Origin: JBOHSA01 sp050732995
GTDB taxonomy: Bacteria; Gemmatimonadota; Gemmatimonadetes; Gemmatimonadales; GWC2-71-9
Length of the DNA: 11,388 bases
NCBI GenBank assembly: GCA_050732995.1
Contig: JBOHSA010000238.1
Location: forward strand, 1-11,388
Direction: 5' to 3'
The notes below the pieces were generated by a model that was not told where the DNA came from, did no database searches, and saw only the letters and a list, made by a program, of their open reading frames with translations. Shown here piece by piece: positions 1 to 6,296 of the stretch (position 1 is its first letter; each line of letters starts with the position of its first letter). Both the position numbers and the translations under genes were made by a program.

Positions 1-1190
1 CCCCCCGCGTCCCCCCCCCCCCCCCCTCCGACCCCCGCGAACCGGTCCACGTGCTCAGCTGTGATCGCGGAGCCGGGGGCGAGGATCAGCAGCCGCTCCA
101 CCGCGTTCCTCAGCTCCCGGATGTTTCCCGGCCAGTCGGCGGCCTGGAGCCGCTCGATCGCGGCCGCGTCGAAGTCCTTGGGCACGAGGCCGCCCCGGCC
201 GGCCAGCGCTTCGGCGAAATGCTGCACCAGCTGAGGAATGTCACCGCGGCGCGCCCGGAGCGGCGGTACGTCGATCGGCACCACGTTCAATCGGTACAGC
301 AGGTCCTCGCGGAACCGCCCCTCGGCGATCTCGTGCGCGAGGTCCTTGTTGGTGGCGGCGACGACCCGGACGTCCACCGCCACCGCCTTCTCCGAGCCCA
401 CCCGGGTGATGAGCCCCTCCTCGAGCGCCCGCAACACCTTGGCCTGCGCCGAGAGGCTCATGTCGCCGATTTCGTCGAGGAACAACGTCCCGCCGTCCGC
501 GACCTCGAACTTGCCGGCGTGATCGGCGTGGGCCCCCGTGAAGCTGCCTTTCACGTGGCCGAACAGCTCGCTCTCGATCAGCTCGGCCGGGATGGCGGCG
601 CAGTTCACCTCGACGAACGGACCCCCGGCGCGCGGGCTGAGTGCGTGCAGCGCGCGCGCCACCAGCTCCTTCCCGGTGCCGTTCTCGCCGGTGATGAGCA
701 CGCGCGCCGGGGTCGGCGCGACTTTCTCGATCCGCTCGATCACCTGCCGCACGGCCTTGCTCGAACCGACGATCTCGTACTGCGCATGCACCTCCGCCTT
801 GAGCCGGCGATTCTCGCTGGCCAGGTCGAGGTGCTGCAGCGCGTTCCGCAAGGTGAGCAGGATGCGATCGGTGTCGAGCGGTTTCTCGAGGAAATCGTAG
901 GCACCGAGCTGCGTCGCCTCGACGGCGGTCTGGATGGTGCCGTGCCCCGAAATCATGACGATCTGCGCCTGGCCGTCGAGCTGGCGCAGCTTGGCCAGCG
1001 TCTCGAGCCCGTCCATCCCTTCCATCTTGACGTCGAGGAAGACGAGGTGGGGATGAAACTCGGGATAGGCGCGCAGCGCCTCGTGCCCGGAGGCGATCGC
1101 CCGGACTTCGATGTCCTCGTACTCGAGGACCTGCGTCAGGGCCTCGCGAATGCCCTTCTCGTCGTCGACCACCAGCACGCGACGGCTCAC
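1..1190 (-). CDS. Sigma-54-dependent response regulator (NtrC/AtoC family), 3' end missing
   Basis: This is a two-component transcription activator that would remodel sigma-54 RNA polymerase after phosphorylation. The receiver domain (about residues 1-120) has the acidic pair D9-D10, phospho-acceptor D53, S81 and K103. The AAA+ domain (about 137-372) shows Walker A GENGTGKE (168-175), a sigma-54 contact loop GSFTGA (215-220, Ser in place of the usual Ala of GAFTGA), Walker B GGTLFLDE (233-240), the FREDLLYRLNV segment (293-303) and sensor II WPGNIREL (353-360). The GTG start at 1190 puts RVLVVDDE at the correct N-terminal distance and overlaps the upstream stop by 4 bp (GTGA). The 396 visible codons end in six glycines encoded by a C-run on the plus strand, so the expected Fis-type helix-turn-helix lies outside the window or is disrupted. 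No partner histidine kinase is visible; it could lie further left. The family call is secure; the target genes are unknown. Confidence 0.95.
   Translation of the reverse strand, partial: MSRRVLVVDDEKGIREALTQVLEYEDIEVRAIASGHEALRAYPEFHPHLVFLDVKMEGMDGLETLAKLRQLDGQAQIVMISGHGTIQTAVEATQLGAYDFLEKPLDTDRILLTLRNALQHLDLASENRRLKAEVHAQYEIVGSSKAVRQVIERIEKVAPTPARVLITGENGTGKELVARALHALSPRAGGPFVEVNCAAIPAELIESELFGHVKGSFTGAHADHAGKFEVADGGTLFLDEIGDMSLSAQAKVLRALEEGLITRVGSEKAVAVDVRVVAATNKDLAHEIAEGRFREDLLYRLNVVPIDVPPLRARRGDIPQLVQHFAEALAGRGGLVPKDFDAAAIERLQAADWPGNIRELRNAVERLLILAPGSAITAEHVDRFAGVGGGGGGDAG
11..26. repeat. 16-base C homopolymer encoding poly-Gly on the minus strand
   Basis: An uninterrupted run of 16 C, preceded by another CCCCCC at 1-6, lies in the response-regulator gene just after its AAA+ domain. 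In frame it gives six glycines (residues 388-393). It may be a real flexible linker before the DNA-binding domain, a slippage-prone tract, or low-quality sequence at a contig end. Confidence 0.8.
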
Positions 1191-1846
1191 CGGCGGGCCC
1201 GGCGGTACAGCACGGCGCCCGTGGGACGAATCGCCACGTCGGCGATCGCCCGGTCGACCTGGACGGGGATGCCGCCGTCTGCGTCCGCGCCCGCCACCTG
1301 GCGCGCCACGGACCGGACGGTGGGGGCCGGGAACGCGACGCCGCGGAGCGCGATCTCCCGGATCGTGAAGCGCCCGACGCCGGGCCGGTCGATGACGAGG
1401 GTGCCGCCCAGGCGCAGCGGCTCCCGCGGCTCAACGATGCCGGCCAGGGGGCCCAAGGCCTCCCGCGGCAACGACCGCGTATCGAGGCGGGCGTGCACCG
1501 CGAAGGACCCTTCGAGCAGCTCGACGCGCAGCGAATCGAAGGTCTTGCGCACGGTCCAGTCGATGCCGCTGCCCAACAGCGACGCCAGTTCGTTGGGGGT
1601 CAGCACGACGGAGTCGGGCCCGCCGGCGGCGGCGAGCCGGCCGATCTTGGCGTGCGCCGCCTCCAGCGCGCTGGGCGTCGGCGCGCCCACGGCCGTGTCG
1701 GCCACCGGGGGCAGCGCTTGAGACCGCCCGAACCAGCGCGCGGCGGTCCGCATGATCGGCTCCCGGAGCCACCATGCCGCCAATGCCGCCGCCACCACGA
1801 GCGCGACGCAGCCAAGTCGCAGGACTCCCTTAAGACAGCCGTTCAC
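1187..1846 (-). CDS. Membrane-anchored protein of unknown function
   Basis: I do not recognise a named family. The 219-residue product starts with a short basic segment and one hydrophobic helix (about residues 8-26, rich in A, V and L, ending WWLRE), followed by about 190 residues with alternating strand-like segments. It probably sits as an inner-membrane anchor with an extracytoplasmic domain. Its layout (a helix-like LTPNELASLL at about 82-91, repeated beta segments such as LRVELLEGSFAVHARLD, then a late conserved-looking IREIALRGVAFPAP) loosely recalls YpmS/LmeA-type lipid-binding proteins, but this is only a resemblance. The GTG start at 1846 has AGGTG seven bases upstream and overlaps the end of thpR by 17 bp. 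Its TGA overlaps the response-regulator GTG by 4 bp, so the two are probably translationally coupled. Confidence 0.75.
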   Translation of the reverse strand: MNGCLKGVLRLGCVALVVAAALAAWWLREPIMRTAARWFGRSQALPPVADTAVGAPTPSALEAAHAKIGRLAAAGGPDSVVLTPNELASLLGSGIDWTVRKTFDSLRVELLEGSFAVHARLDTRSLPREALGPLAGIVEPREPLRLGGTLVIDRPGVGRFTIREIALRGVAFPAPTVRSVARQVAGADADGGIPVQVDRAIADVAIRPTGAVLYRRARR

Positions 1847-2387
1847 CGTGCCGCACCTGATACACCGCCCCGCCCGATTGGAGCGTACTCTGCATCAGGT
1901 CCACGGTCGCGATGACGGCCGTCCGCTCGAACGCCAGCCCGGCCAGGGCCTCGGTCAGGCCGGTGAAGTCCGCCGGTCGCGCGTCCTTGCGCGCCCGCCC
2001 CAGCGTCAGGTGCGGGCGGAACGCGCGGGGTTCGGTCGGGAAGCCGAGCGGGGCGAACTCCTGTTCCACCCGGTGCTGGAGCAGCTCCAACGCGGGGTCC
2101 GCGGAAATGCCGACCCACAGCACCCGCGGGCGCTGGAGATCGGGGAACACGCCGAACCCTCCGACGGCGAGCGGCAGCGACCGGGCGCCGGCGGCGGCAG
2201 CACCGAGCGCGGCCACGAGCGCGGGCTCACGATCCGGCTCCACCTCACCCAGGAACTTCAGCGTGAGGTGCAGGCCCTCGGGGCGTACCCAGTTGACCGG
2301 CCACGCGCGGCGGCGCAGCGGCTCCCCCGCGTCCCACAGGGCGTCCCGGAGCATTGTGGGGAAGTTCAGCGCGACGAAAAGCCTCAC
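1830..2387 (-). CDS. thpR: RNA 2',3'-cyclic phosphodiesterase (2'-5' RNA ligase family, ThpR)
   Basis: This cytoplasmic 2H-phosphoesterase is predicted to open 2',3'-cyclic phosphate ends of RNA; family members also show 2'-5' RNA ligase activity in vitro. Both catalytic HxTx motifs are present: HLTL at residues 40-43, within LHLTLKFLGEV, and HLTL at 126-129, within PHLTLGRAR. The N-terminus RLFVALNFP matches the usual family opening. At 185 residues it has the normal length. The GTG start at 2387 was chosen because it gives that N-terminus and its GTGA overlaps the larE stop by 4 bp. The reading frame stays open upstream, but only as antisense to larE. It lies between larE and the membrane-protein gene in one overlapping operon. 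No link between ThpR chemistry and LarE is known to me, so the pairing may be housekeeping. The family call is firm; the physiological RNA substrate is unknown. Confidence 0.93.
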   Translation of the reverse strand: MRLFVALNFPTMLRDALWDAGEPLRRRAWPVNWVRPEGLHLTLKFLGEVEPDREPALVAALGAAAAGARSLPLAVGGFGVFPDLQRPRVLWVGISADPALELLQHRVEQEFAPLGFPTEPRAFRPHLTLGRARKDARPADFTGLTEALAGLAFERTAVIATVDLMQSTLQSGGAVYQVRHGERLS

Positions 2388-3193
2388 CGCCCGGCGGCGC
2401 GCTCGAACAGCAAGCCGCCGCGGCGATAGCCCCGCGGATCCACGTCCACCCGGTCGAACCCGAGCGCCCGCAGCCGCTCGGCGATCTCCCCGAGCCGCTC
2501 CCGCACCCACGGGATCCAGCGCGGCTCGACCTCGATGCGCGCCGCGTCGCCGTGATGGCGCAGCCGCAGATCGCCGGTGACGCCGAGGCCGCGAAGGTAC
2601 GCCTCGCCTTCTTCTACCTGCTTCAGACGCCGCGGCGTGATCGTCAACCCGTACTGGACCCGACTCGAGAGGCAGGGGGCGGCGGGTGCGTCCCACGTCG
2701 GGAGGCCCAGCTCGCGCGAGGCGGCGCGAATCTGCGCTTTGGTCATGCCCACCTCGGCGAGTGGCGAGCGAATCCCGGCATCGAGTCCTGCCGCGCGCCC
2801 CGGCCGATGCTCGTGCAGGTCGTCGGCGTTCGTGCCGTCGCACACGACGGCGAGGCCCCGCTGCGCCGCCAGGGCGCTGAGGCAGCGCCACAGCTCCCGC
2901 TTGCAGAAGAAGCACCGGTTGGTCGGGTTCGCGACGTAGCGCGGATCATCCAGCTCGCGCGTCTCGATCTCCTGCACCGGAACGTCGAACCGCGCCGCCA
3001 GCTCCCGGGCGGCCTGCCATTGCTCCGCCGGGTAGGACGCGCTGCGGCCGATTGCGGCCACAAAGCGCTCGCGCCCGAGCTCCTGGCGCAACACGACCGC
3101 GAGCAGCGCCGAATCGACCCCCCCCGAATAGCCCAGGAGGGCCGAGGAGAAACTCCGGACGTGGAGGCGCAGCTCCGTCAGCGAGCCGGACAT
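2384..3193 (-). CDS. larE: LarE-type ATP-dependent sulfur transferase
   Basis: LarE adenylates and thiolates the pyridinium dicarboxylate nucleotide during synthesis of the nickel-pincer cofactor used by lactate racemase and related enzymes. The PP-loop SGGVDS is at residues 23-28 (GYSGGVDSALLAVV), and CDGTNADD is at 118-125. APCLSSR (172-178) carries C174, the position of the sulfur-donor cysteine (C176 in Lactobacillus plantarum). A CFFC motif gives C94 and C97; with C174 this is the three-cysteine pattern of LarE proteins that bind a [4Fe-4S] cluster. At 269 residues the length is normal. The ATG at 3193 is preferred to starts further upstream because SLTELRLHVRSFSSALLGYSGG fits the family N-terminus. 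It is the first gene of a minus-strand operon with thpR overlapping by 4 bp. Neither larB, larC nor larA is visible here. A generic PP-loop sulfurtransferase is the main alternative. Confidence 0.9.
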   Translation of the reverse strand: MSGSLTELRLHVRSFSSALLGYSGGVDSALLAVVLRQELGRERFVAAIGRSASYPAEQWQAARELAARFDVPVQEIETRELDDPRYVANPTNRCFFCKRELWRCLSALAAQRGLAVVCDGTNADDLHEHRPGRAAGLDAGIRSPLAEVGMTKAQIRAASRELGLPTWDAPAAPCLSSRVQYGLTITPRRLKQVEEGEAYLRGLGVTGDLRLRHHGDAARIEVEPRWIPWVRERLGEIAERLRALGFDRVDVDPRGYRRGGLLFERAAGR

Positions 3194-3199
3194 GGCGGA

Positions 3200-3228
3200 A
3201 TAGTAACGACTTACGATGTCCCGCGTAA
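3200..3228 (-). promoter_or_regulatory. Candidate sigma-70-like promoter for larE
   Basis: On the minus strand TTTACG is followed after 18 bases by TACTAT, whose last base lies 6 nt before the larE ATG (3193). No Shine-Dalgarno site precedes that ATG, so the transcript would be leaderless or nearly so. The assignment rests on pattern matching alone. Confidence 0.35.
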
Positions 3229-3234
3229 AGGACA

Positions 3235-3253
3235 GTTTGCCGGTGCAAACCGG
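3235..3253. other. Two interlocking short hairpins
   Basis: GTTTGC (3235-3240) and GCAAAC (3245-3250) form a perfect 6-bp inverted repeat around CGGT. CCGGT (3240-3244) and ACCGG (3249-3253) form a second 5-bp inverted repeat around GCAA. The two share bases and so are mutually exclusive. The site lies between the divergent larE and Lrp genes, upstream of both candidate promoters. It is more likely a protein-binding site than a terminator, since no T-run follows on either strand. Confidence 0.4.
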
Positions 3254-3297
3254 ATAGAGCGTCGGGCAGGAACCATGTATTCCTACAGATGCGTTAC

Positions 3298-3305
3298 TAA
3301 GTTTG
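3298..3305 (+). promoter_or_regulatory. TAnnTTTG-type -7 box upstream of the Lrp gene
   Basis: TAAGTTTG matches the TAnnTTTG -7 consensus described for primary-sigma promoters of Bacteroidota. It ends 47 bases before the Lrp ATG at 3353. I see no convincing -33 TTG element at the usual spacing, so support is partial. Confidence 0.4.
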
Positions 3306-3314
3306 TCGACTCTG

Positions 3315-3324
3315 CTACGCGTAG
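3315..3324. promoter_or_regulatory. 10-bp palindrome, candidate Lrp operator
   Basis: CTACGCGTAG is a perfect 10-bp palindrome about 10 bases downstream of the candidate -7 box and 28 bases before the Lrp start codon. Its position just after the expected transcription start would suit negative autoregulation, which is common for Lrp/AsnC regulators. It does not match the E. coli Lrp consensus closely. Confidence 0.4.
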
Positions 3325-3352
3325 TAGGCCAACACCTCGCTCTGGTTCCCAT

Positions 3353-3832
3353 ATGCCAGCCAAGACTGAATTAGACCCGATCGACCGGAAGATTTTGCGC
3401 GTGCTCGCCGGCGACGGGCGCGCGAGCTACCAGGCAATCGCCGACGAAGTCGGGCTCTCCCGGCCGGCCGTAATGGAGCGCGTCAAACGCCTCGAGCTGG
3501 CGGGGTTCGTCACCGGTTACGGGGTGCACCTCGACCGCGCCAAGGCGGGATTCCCGGTCACGGCCTTCATCGCCGTGCGCTACGGCAACTCCGACTACGT
3601 GGGGGACGAGCCGCGCATGCGGGAAATGGTCAAGCATTCCGGTGTGCTCGAGTGCCACCACGTGGCCGGCGAGGATTGCTACATCCTCAAGGTCGTCGCG
3701 TCGGACCTGGAAGGCGTGCAGGCGATCCTGCGCGATCTGCGGGGTCCGCGGGATCAGATGAACACGCGCACCACTATCGTGCTGTCGACCTTGTTCGAGA
3801 AGCCGGGCCTCCTGCCGCCGGAGCTCGACTGA
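3353..3832 (+). CDS. Lrp/AsnC-family transcriptional regulator
   Basis: This feast/famine regulator of 159 residues, the normal family size, would act as an oligomer that binds DNA and senses an amino acid or related ligand. The N-terminal helix-turn-helix (about residues 7-55) opens with LDPIDRKILRVLAGDGRAS and includes the recognition-helix region GLSRPAVMERVKRLE. The linker GFVTGYGVHLD leads to the C-terminal ligand-binding (RAM) domain, with GVLECHHVAGEDCYILKV followed by a terminal beta strand (TRTTIVLSTLFEK). The ATG at 3353 was chosen because it starts directly before the family N-terminus; the frame is open further upstream only as antisense to larE. The next gene starts 1 nt after the stop, so it probably regulates that exporter, as Lrp controls BrnFE amino-acid export in Corynebacterium. 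Which amino acid it senses cannot be read from the sequence. Confidence 0.95.
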   Translation: MPAKTELDPIDRKILRVLAGDGRASYQAIADEVGLSRPAVMERVKRLELAGFVTGYGVHLDRAKAGFPVTAFIAVRYGNSDYVGDEPRMREMVKHSGVLECHHVAGEDCYILKVVASDLEGVQAILRDLRGPRDQMNTRTTIVLSTLFEKPGLLPPELD

Positions 3833-3833
3833 C

Positions 3834-4814
3834 ATGACGGCGCTCAAAGGCAAGGCGCTGGTCGCCTACCTGCTGGTGTGCGTGTTCTGGGGCTCGACGT
3901 ACCTCGCCATCAAGATCGGGGTGGACGAGCTGCCGCCGTTCCTGTTCGCCGGGCTGCGGTTCCTCGCGGCGGGGCTCATTCTCTTCACGCTCGCGCTCGC
4001 GCTGGGTGACCGCGCGCCGCGCCGCTGGTACGAATGGCGCGTGCAGATCGTCGTCGGCGTGCTGCTCTTGGCCGGCGGCAACGCGTTCGTCGTGTGGGCC
4101 GAGCAGTACACGGCTTCGGGCGTGGCGAGCATCTTCGTCGTGACCGTGGCGCTGTGGATGGCGTTCTTCGACGCGATCGTCCCGGGCGGCGGCGGCGCGC
4201 TGAGCTGGCGCGTCATCGCCGGCCTCCTGCTGGGATTCCTCGGCACCGCCCTGCTGGTCGGCGCGAGTCCGGCGGAGATCCTCCGGGCCGACTTGCGCGG
4301 CCCCGTCGCGCTGACTGCGGCGAGCATGTTCTGGTCCATCGGCTCCGTGTATTTCAAGCGCCATCCGACCGAGACGAGTCCCTACGTCGCCGCGAGCATT
4401 CAGATGCTGGCCGGCGGGCTGTTCGTGTCGCTGCTGGGCCTGGGCCTCGGCGAGGCCGGCGCGTGGCGGTTCTCGCCGCGCGGCCTGGCCGCGTTCTGGT
4501 ACCTCGTCGTCTTCGGCTCCCTGGTCGGCTACAGCGCCTACGCCTACGCCTTGAAGCACGCCTCGGCGACGATCGTCGGCACCTACGCTTACGTGAACCC
4601 CGTGATCGCCGTGCTGCTCGGCTGGCTGCTGCTCGACGAGCCGGTCACGGGCCGCACCTTCCTCGCCATGGCGCTGATCCTCGGCGCGGTGGTGTGGATC
4701 CAGGTCTCAGAGCGCCTGCGACGGAAGGACGGAAGCACGGCAGGTGCCGTGGAGCCCTCGCGCGCACGGTCGCCCTCGGCCGCCATTCCCTCTTTCCGTC
4801 CCTCCGACGGCTGA
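3834..4814 (+). CDS. EamA-family (DMT superfamily) ten-helix transporter
   Basis: This inner-membrane drug/metabolite transporter has two EamA repeats, about residues 11-142 and 155-292, with ten predicted helices. Family signatures are FWGSTYLAIKIGV (18-30) and, in the last repeat, YVNPVIAVLLGWLLLDEPVT (253-272). Characterised relatives such as RhtA and YdeD/EamA export amino acids and their metabolites. The 326-residue length is slightly long because of a polar, low-complexity C-terminal tail (about 295-326) rich in R, S and A, likely cytoplasmic. The ATG at 3834 follows the Lrp stop by 1 nt, with CGGAG ten bases upstream, and the decarboxylase gene follows by 12 nt. Context points to export of an amino acid or of the decarboxylase product, but the substrate is not determined. 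Confidence 0.94.
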   Translation: MTALKGKALVAYLLVCVFWGSTYLAIKIGVDELPPFLFAGLRFLAAGLILFTLALALGDRAPRRWYEWRVQIVVGVLLLAGGNAFVVWAEQYTASGVASIFVVTVALWMAFFDAIVPGGGGALSWRVIAGLLLGFLGTALLVGASPAEILRADLRGPVALTAASMFWSIGSVYFKRHPTETSPYVAASIQMLAGGLFVSLLGLGLGEAGAWRFSPRGLAAFWYLVVFGSLVGYSAYAYALKHASATIVGTYAYVNPVIAVLLGWLLLDEPVTGRTFLAMALILGAVVWIQVSERLRRKDGSTAGAVEPSRARSPSAAIPSFRPSDG

Positions 4815-4826
4815 GACCGCCCGACC

Positions 4827-6287
4827 ATGGCCGAACTCACCCTCGACCCCCAGAACTGGGACGAGCTGCGCACCCTCGGGCACCGCATGGTCGACGACAT
4901 GCTCGACTACCTCGCGACCGTGCGGGAGCGGCCGGTCTGGCAGCCGTTCCCCGACGCCGTGAAGGCCCGCCTCGCCGGCGAGCCGGTGCCGCGGACGCCG
5001 CAGCCCGCCGCGGCCGTGTACGAGCAGTTCAAGCGCGACGTGCTGCCCTATCCGGCCGGCAATATTCACCCCCGTTTCTGGGGCTGGGTCATCGGGACCG
5101 GCACGCCGCTCGCCATGCTCGCCGACATGCTGGCCTCGGGGATGAACCCCCAGCTCGCCGGCATCCAGGAAGCGGGACGCTACGTCGAAGAGCAGGTGCT
5201 CGCCTGGCTCGCGGAGCTCCTGGGATTCCCCCCCGGCTCGAGCGGTCTGCTCGTGTCCGGAGGCTCGATGGCGAATCTGGTCGGGCTCGCCGTGGCCCGG
5301 CAAGCCAAGGCGGGCTTCGACGTGCGGGAGCGGGGACTCCAAGGGAGCGGCGCGCCGACGCTCGTGGTGTACGCCTCGACCGAAGTACACAGCTCGGTAC
5401 CCAAGGCGATCGAGCTGATGGGCCTCGGGCGGCGTCACCTGCGACTGATTCCGGTGGACGACGAGTACCGCATCGACGTGGCTGAGCTGTGCGAGGCCAT
5501 TGACCGGGATCGAGCCGGCGGCCGGCGGCCGATCTGCGTCGTCGGCACCGCGGGCACGGTGAATACCGGCGCCACCGACGACCTGCGCGCGCTCGCGGCG
5601 ATCTGCCAGGAGGAGGAGCTGTGGTTTCACGTGGACGGGGCGTTCGGCGCGCTCGCCGCCCTGGCCCCGAGCCTCTCGCCGATGGTCGCCGGGCTCGAGG
5701 CGGCGGATTCGGTCGCGTTCGACCTCCACAAGTGGGGCTACCAGCCGTTCGAGGTGGGCTGCACGCTCGTCCGGCACCCCCAGCTACATCGCGACACGTT
5801 CGCGGCGGCCCCGAGCTACCTCTCCGCCACGCCCCGCGGCCCCGTCGCAGGCGGCGTGCTGTTCAGCGAGCTCGGGATCCAGCTGTCGCGCGGCTTCCGC
5901 GCGCTGAAGGTGTGGATGGCGCTGAAGACGCACGGCGTCGACGCCATCGCGTGCCTGATCGAGCAGAACGTGGCGCAGGCGCGTTATCTCGCCGGCCTGG
6001 TGGACGCGCATCCGCGGCTCGAGCGGCTGGCGCCGGCGCCGCTCAACATCGTGTGCTTCCGCTACGTCGCGCCTGGCCGGGACGACGCAGCCTTGAACGC
6101 CCTGAATCAGGAGATCCTGGTGCGCTTGCAAGAGAGCGGGCTGGCGCTGCCGTCCCACACGGTGCTCGGTGGCCGGTTCGCCATCCGGGTGGCGATCACC
6201 AATCACCGCAGCCGGCGCGAGGACTTCGACTTAATCGTCCGGACGGTGGACGACATCGGCGCGAAAGTGCTCGCGGAGAGCGCATGA
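4827..6287 (+). CDS. PLP-dependent group II amino-acid decarboxylase family enzyme
   Basis: This 486-residue fold-type I PLP enzyme belongs to the family of aromatic-L-amino-acid, tyrosine and glutamate decarboxylases. The N-terminal domain begins LTLDPQNWDELRTLGHRMVDDMLDYL. The substrate-pocket region YPAGNIHPRFWGW is at 75-87. The PLP site includes SGGSMANL (144-151), stacking H188 in TEVHSS, D270 in HVDGAFGA pairing the ring nitrogen, and Schiff-base K302 in DLHKWGYQPFEVG. A late motif, FAIRVAITNHRS (451-462), is also typical. Family members cleave the alpha-carboxyl of an amino acid to give an amine. By eye, the catalytic-loop tyrosine of animal AADC aligns with F346, so oxidative deamination to an aldehyde is an alternative. 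The ATG at 4827 has no strong ribosome-binding site and lies 12 nt after the exporter stop, implying one transcript. The substrate cannot be assigned. Confidence 0.93.
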   Translation: MAELTLDPQNWDELRTLGHRMVDDMLDYLATVRERPVWQPFPDAVKARLAGEPVPRTPQPAAAVYEQFKRDVLPYPAGNIHPRFWGWVIGTGTPLAMLADMLASGMNPQLAGIQEAGRYVEEQVLAWLAELLGFPPGSSGLLVSGGSMANLVGLAVARQAKAGFDVRERGLQGSGAPTLVVYASTEVHSSVPKAIELMGLGRRHLRLIPVDDEYRIDVAELCEAIDRDRAGGRRPICVVGTAGTVNTGATDDLRALAAICQEEELWFHVDGAFGALAALAPSLSPMVAGLEAADSVAFDLHKWGYQPFEVGCTLVRHPQLHRDTFAAAPSYLSATPRGPVAGGVLFSELGIQLSRGFRALKVWMALKTHGVDAIACLIEQNVAQARYLAGLVDAHPRLERLAPAPLNIVCFRYVAPGRDDAALNALNQEILVRLQESGLALPSHTVLGGRFAIRVAITNHRSRREDFDLIVRTVDDIGAKVLAESA

Positions 6288-6296
6288 TCGCGCTGA

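Noticed and set aside
51..1721. Long plus-strand open frame of 556 codons
   Set aside because: It is antisense to the response regulator and membrane-protein genes, whose motifs are unambiguous. Its translation is low-complexity and R/H/D/P-rich, as expected for GC-rich shadow frames.
2354..3352. Upstream in-frame extension of the Lrp gene
   Set aside because: The frame is open back to 2354, but this part is antisense to larE and crosses the divergent promoter region. Lrp proteins start where the ATG at 3353 places them.
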